From: Auricularia sp. M13
Taxonomy: Eukaryota > Basidiomycota > Agaricomycetes > Auriculariales > Auriculariaceae
Assembly: GCA_037042915.1 (NCBI GenBank)
Contig: CM073196.1
Location: 1,860,001 to 1,924,000, forward strand
Direction of reading: 5' to 3'
DNA length: 64,000 nt
Every line of letters begins with the position of its first letter. Positions within the stretch are counted from its first letter, which is position 1. Of this stretch, positions 59,999 to 64,000 are shown one piece after another. The notes beneath the pieces were generated by a model. The model ran no database searches. It was not told the DNA's origin and was given only the letters and a program-made list of their open reading frames with translations. The position numbers and the translations under genes are program-made.

Positions 59999-61795
59999 AT
60001 GGCACCACTGAACCAGCCGACCCCGGGCAAGTACGATTGGGTTGTCATAGGCGGCGGGAGTGGCGGCGTCGCGTCCGCGGTGAGCCCCCAGCCTTGCGTG
60101 CGAGCACATGCTGAACCAGACGCGACTTGAAGCGCCGCGCCGCGTCGTACGGCAAAAAGGTCGCGCTCATCGAGGGAACACCGAATCTCGGAGGAACCTG
60201 CGTCAACGTTGGTCAGTGCTTCGTTGCGCATCGCGTACGCACTCATGTCTCGCGCAGGCTGCGTTCCCAAGAAGGCGCGTCGAGCTGGTTAGGGGTTCAC
60301 GATCGAGTTCTGACCGCCCTCTCTTAGATCATGTGGTACGCCGCCGACATCGCTGAACGCCTGAAAGCCGCAAAGTCCTATGGCCAAGGCGTGGAGCCGC
60401 CAAAGTTCGACTGGGAGACCTTTAAACCAAAGCGCGACGCATACATTCGCAACCTCAATGGCATCTACGAGCGGAACCTCGGCAAGGAGAACGTCGAGTT
60501 CCACCAAGGCTGGGCGGAACTCGTCGACGCGAACACAGTTCGCGTCTCGCCTCCAGGCGGGGAAGCATACGAGCTCCCCGCCGACCGTATTCTCATTGCC
60601 ACGGGCGGGCGACCCACGATCCCTGACCTGCCTGGCGCCGACCTTGGTATCAACTCGGATGGCTTCTTCGAGCTCGCTTCTCAACCACGTCGCGTTGCGG
60701 TTGTCGGCGCTGGCTACATTGCAATTGAACTTGCTGGCATATTCAACGCGCTCGGCAGCGAGACCCACCTGCTCATCCGGTACGAGAAGGTCCTCCGTAC
60801 TTTCGACCCTTCCATCCAGGACGTCCTCACGCCTTGGATGGAACACACCGGCGTTAACATCCACAAGAAGGCCAATGTCGAACGCGTCGAGGGTACCCAA
60901 GGAGGCCCGCTCACGGTGCATCTCAAGGATGGTAAAACTATCGAAGTCGACTGTCTCGTCTGGGCCATCGGCCGGCACCCTAACCTCGAGAATCTCGGGC
61001 TGGATAAAGTAGGCGTCAAAACAGGTCCTCATGGCATCGTCGTCGATGAGTATCAGACCACCAGCGTACCCAACATCACAGCTGTAGGAGATGTTTGCGG
61101 CAAGGCGCTGCTTACGCCGGTTGCGATCGCAGCAGGTCGCAGACTTGCCAATCGCCTCTTCGGACCTGCGCAGTTCAAAAACCAGAAACTATCGTACGAA
61201 AACATCCCGACTGTTGTTTTCTCGTGCGTTACCTTCTTTCTAACGCGGCACAGTCTGACCACTTTTTCTTAGTCACCCCACAGTCGGCACAATCGGCCTG
61301 ACTGAACCCGAGGCGGAGGAGAAGTATGGCAAAGACAAGCTGAAGATCTGTATGTCATTAGTTTGCCTTGTCAGTGGCTGCTGACTTATTGCAGATAAAT
61401 CGTCGTTCCGCGCCATGTACTTCGCCATGCTCCCCGAAGAGCACAAGGAACCTACGATGTACAAGCTCATTTGCGCCGGCCCCGAGGAGAAGGTCGTCGG
61501 CCTGCACATCATCGGCCTTGGGAGCGACGAAATCACGCAGGGATTCGGCGTTGCTATTAAGATGGGAGGTGCGACGCATGTCGACAGCGTTGTGTGTTGA
61601 TAGCTTATGTGCGCGCAGCCACGAAGGCGGACTTCGACGAGTGTGTCGCTATCCACCCTACGTGCGTAACCCATAGTTCTATGCGTGCACTAACTGAGAT
61701 TGCGCCTATAGGTCAGCAGAAGGTATTGGCACCGCTGTGATGAGCAATTGTTCTGCGCTGACTGACCACCCTCAGAACTGGTTACCATGCGGTGA
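59999..61795 (+). CDS. GLR1: Glutathione reductase (NADPH)
   Basis: FAD flavoprotein that reduces GSSG with NADPH. From the [23 protein letters not shown] with SGGVASA (FAD-binding GxGxxG); then [20 protein letters not shown] and GGTCVNVG, leading to the redox disulfide region; [54 protein letters not shown] (NADPH fold); [79 protein letters not shown] and [14 protein letters not shown], the catalytic His-Glu end. It finishes ELVTMR. The active-site CxxxxC is split by an intron: GGTCVNVG ends one exon and the second Cys is supplied by the spliced GCGTTCCCAAGAAG stretch near 60260. About nine exons, about 480 residues. The frame is open upstream of the ATG through a spliced leader exon (see findings). 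Confidence 0.92.
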
Positions 61796-61922
61796 AATGC
61801 GGTCGGAAAGGTTTGGATGTGGTAGACTTGACTGCGTTTGTATTATTTTGGGAGATCCGTTGAACACATCACACGACACAAGTTCAGAGTGTGAATGACA
61901 CAAGGATCATACTCATCGAAGG

Positions 61923-63768
61923 CTATTTTACAAGGGTCAGGATGCGTTGATAATCTTCTCGCACGTTTTGAAACGTCTCCTCCAACTTTTCCAACCGTTC
62001 GGGCTTGTCTAACTGTAGCAAAACCTCCTGTATGAATTGTCAGCACGGAGATTGGGTGAAATGCTAACTTACAAAATTGAACCTATATATCCGCTCTTTA
62101 ACCTGGGAAATATCAGCAAAGCTATCCCGGTGAAATTAATTAACGCACCTGCAAGCGGTATGCCCGGTTAGCTTTCTCGTCGCCTGGTTGCAATGAACGC
62201 AGAATGAGCATTTCTATGAGTCGACTAAACTGCCGCTGCAGTGAAATATGAGCTTGTTCCACGACGTCCCGATGGTCACGACGTACCTCAGCCATCTTGA
62301 GTTTCGTACGCCACATCTCAACCCATGCTTTATTGGCAGGAGGACCGAGGCAACCTCGAGCGGTCCGCTTGCTCTTCTTGACCTTGGCAACCTTGCTCTT
62401 GCCTTTGGCAGCCAGCGCCTTAGCGGGAGAAGAGGAAAGCTTTGGCGGTGGAATCTTTCCCGTTCCTTCTGCCATGAATTGCTCATTGGCGAGAAGCATC
62501 TGCAGGTCGTTCTTGTCCCGCAGATCTTCAAACGCCTCAGCTGGGTCTTCTACGGTGAGCTCAGCAATATTTGGCTGCCGAAGCACGTAGTTGTATATCG
62601 CTTGGTAAAGCTGCGCTTGAGTGCGAGTCAGCACTCAGCTGGGGAAAAGCTCATGACATGAGGTGGCGTACAGCCATGCGCTTGTTTTTGGAACGGCGGA
62701 AGAATAACGAATTGGCTATGTCAAGCCAGTCAATGACATCCTGGGGACCTAGATGCGCACACATACCTCAGCCGGAGTCGGACCTTGTCTGGCCAGAAGA
62801 AGAAAGGATAGAGCGATGAGTACCCGACGAAATGATACACCGGTGTCCGAGCCGCGTCCCTGCGTCGCCGACGTTCAAACCTGAGGATAAAACATGAGTA
62901 AGGGCGCCAGGAGCAATATGGACGGGTGCTGACAGCACAACAAACTCCCACTGGTCTTCATCCTCATTGATAAAGGACCCGCCCTCGATATACAACAAAA
63001 TGAAGATCTGCATACGCCTGTGGTACTCTCTGAAACCTGGGGTGTTCCATGTCGCCTAATAGAGGTCAACACGTATAGTGCATAAAGCGGGTGTGTTGAA
63101 CTGACGTGGTACACCTCGTACACGATCGCCTCGTCGTCGTCCTCGCTGACGGTCTCTGTCAGACGCGTCTTGCCTTTGGAACTTTCCGCACGCCGCGCGT
63201 AAGACGCGATCTTCGTCCCCATAGGTTTGAACGCGGTCGCGTCCTGTTCAACGCGCTCCAGAAACTCGGCTTCATTGCGATAATAATCTACAAGCAGATG
63301 AAGACGAGGCTCTGGTGCCAGCTGGCTTCTTACGCACCTGGCGGAATATGCGGATAGAGCTTGCCCTCTACATCGTCCACGGTATCACCTTGAAGTCTTG
63401 CAGCTTGAGATATGTTGAGATAGTTTATGAGAGAACCAGACGTGAACCTGAGCTTCATATCCGAGTTGAGTTAGTGGCACCCAGCGTTGAAATGGGTCCG
63501 CGTACGTCGATTGAAAGGTCATTGTAACCATATATCGTCTCTTGCTCCCCATATATCTACAGCACAGAGCAGTTAGGGGGAATTCACGTCGACGAACAAA
63601 CATACAGGATAGGTGAACGCTGGGTGAAACGGTGCCTCAGCGTCAAGCGAATTTCTATCCTCCTTTGCCCGGACTAATGGGACAAGGTCAGCCTGGAATG
63701 TAGGTAACCAGATGACGCGTACCCAGAGTCAGCTTCAATGCTTCGTTTGCGTTTGTAGTCCACTCCAT
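61923..63768 (-). CDS. HAT1: Type B histone acetyltransferase catalytic subunit HAT1
   Basis: Acetylates new histone H4 (K5/K12) before deposition, with the Hat2/RbAp partner. Start at 63768 (MEWTTNANEALKLTL). Later exons: SLDAEAPFHPAFTYPV, then YGEQETIYGYNDLSIDL (HAT1 N-terminal domain), GSLINYLNISQAARLQGDTV with DDVEGKLYPYIPPGAY, DEAEFLERVEQDATAFKPMG, IFILLYIEGGSFINEDEDQW with EFVVL, YHFVGYSSLYPFFFWPDKVR and LRLSQFVILPPFQKQAHG, the acetyl-CoA-binding motif A region. Next come LYQAIYNYVLRQPNIAELTV with EDPAEAFEDLRD, a basic insertion (KGKSKVAKVKKSKRT), a CWVEMWR-type helical C-terminus, and a last exon EVLLQLDKPERLEKLEETFQ ending RILTLVK. About ten exons, about 450 residues, near the family's usual length. 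Confidence 0.88.
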
Positions 63769-63884
63769 GGTTGTCAGCGAGCGGAGGAAACACGTCAACG
63801 GGATGTACCGGCGGTTCGTCACAACATGGGCACACACTCTCGACAAGCACTCAGCACTGATGGTCATATCATATATTTAAGACG

Positions 63885-64000
63885 CTACTCTTTTCTACGT
63901 TTGCGGCGCGAGGGTCTCCCGTCATCTTCGTCGTCGGCGTTGGCCATCTGATCCCATATTTCCTCCCCAACCTCCTCGTCCTGACTAGACCCTGAGACTC
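63885..64000 (-). CDS. C-terminal end of a gene running off the window
   Basis: An open minus-strand frame enters from the right edge and stops at 63885. The visible 38 residues are acidic (QDEEVGEEIWDQMANADDED), then basic (DGRPSRRKRRKE), an end typical of a nuclear-signal tail. The only ATG seen here is internal. Too little is visible to name the protein. It lies 116 bp upstream of HAT1, on the same strand. Confidence 0.45.
   Translation of the reverse strand, partial: VSGSSQDEEVGEEIWDQMANADDEDDGRPSRRKRRKE

Noticed and set aside
56282-61795. A siderophore or secondary-metabolite gene cluster around the transporter
   Set aside because: Neighbours are TOP3, glutathione reductase and HAT1; there is no NRPS, monooxygenase or acyltransferase in the window.
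1-64000. tRNA, rRNA genes and CRISPR arrays
   Set aside because: No B-box with matching A-box and cloverleaf spacing, no rRNA-like stretch and no regularly spaced repeats were found by eye; a tRNA-scan program would settle tRNAs.

Overview
The window is nuclear DNA of a filamentous basidiomycete, most likely an Agaricomycete. Most genes are broken by many introns of about 45-60 nt with GTRNGT donors and nearby CTNAC branch points. The gene content fits: an alpha-1,3-glucan synthase of tripartite fungal type, a Byr2/Ste11-type MAPKKK, an SFI1-like centrin-binding protein, a siderophore transporter and Ty3/gypsy elements. I built the gene models by hand by joining exons at GT-AG sites in frame. 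Starts, ends and the key motifs are better supported than every internal exon border.

Left arm (0-24.4 kb), ordinary housekeeping and wall genes: a PRCC-like protein (+), a SAM methyltransferase (-), a sphingoid base kinase (+), histone H2B (+), tRNA m2,2G26 dimethyltransferase TRM1 (+), a MAPKKK with SAM, Ras-binding and kinase domains (-), divergently transcribed alpha-1,3-glucan synthase (+), an APC-family amino-acid permease (-), and a single-exon coiled-coil protein (-).

Middle (24.5-38.4 kb): two closely related Ty3/gypsy retroelement copies lie tail to tail as a 13.9-kb inverted structure. Both outer borders are the start (U3 end) of an LTR, and the same 6 bp (TGTTCT) lies directly outside each border. 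The inner joint is not a simple nested insertion: an LTR segment abuts an inverted gag start, and the left LTR of the reverse copy runs straight on into another 5' leader. Both copies are fossils with a few breaks but look very young.

Right arm (38.9-64 kb): exosome subunit MTR3 (-), an unrecognised protein with a homeodomain-like helix-turn-helix (-), a small coiled-coil protein (+), a Gfo/Idh/MocA oxidoreductase (+), a large disordered protein (+), a tentative small gene (-), a PIG-Y-like GPI-anchor subunit (+), an SFI1-like spindle-pole protein (-), topoisomerase III with an RGG-type linker, two GRF fingers and three CCHC knuckles (-), a siderophore-iron transporter with two perfect iron-GATA sites upstream (+), glutathione reductase (+), histone acetyltransferase HAT1 (-), and the C-terminus of one more gene (-).

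Most worth a second look: the inverted retroelement dimer with its flanking 6-bp repeats; the iron-GATA sites before the siderophore transporter; and the stop-free, arginine-rich, ATG-less leaders in front of TRM1 and glutathione reductase, two enzymes known from yeast to be dual-targeted by alternative starts. I saw no tRNA, rRNA or CRISPR array.
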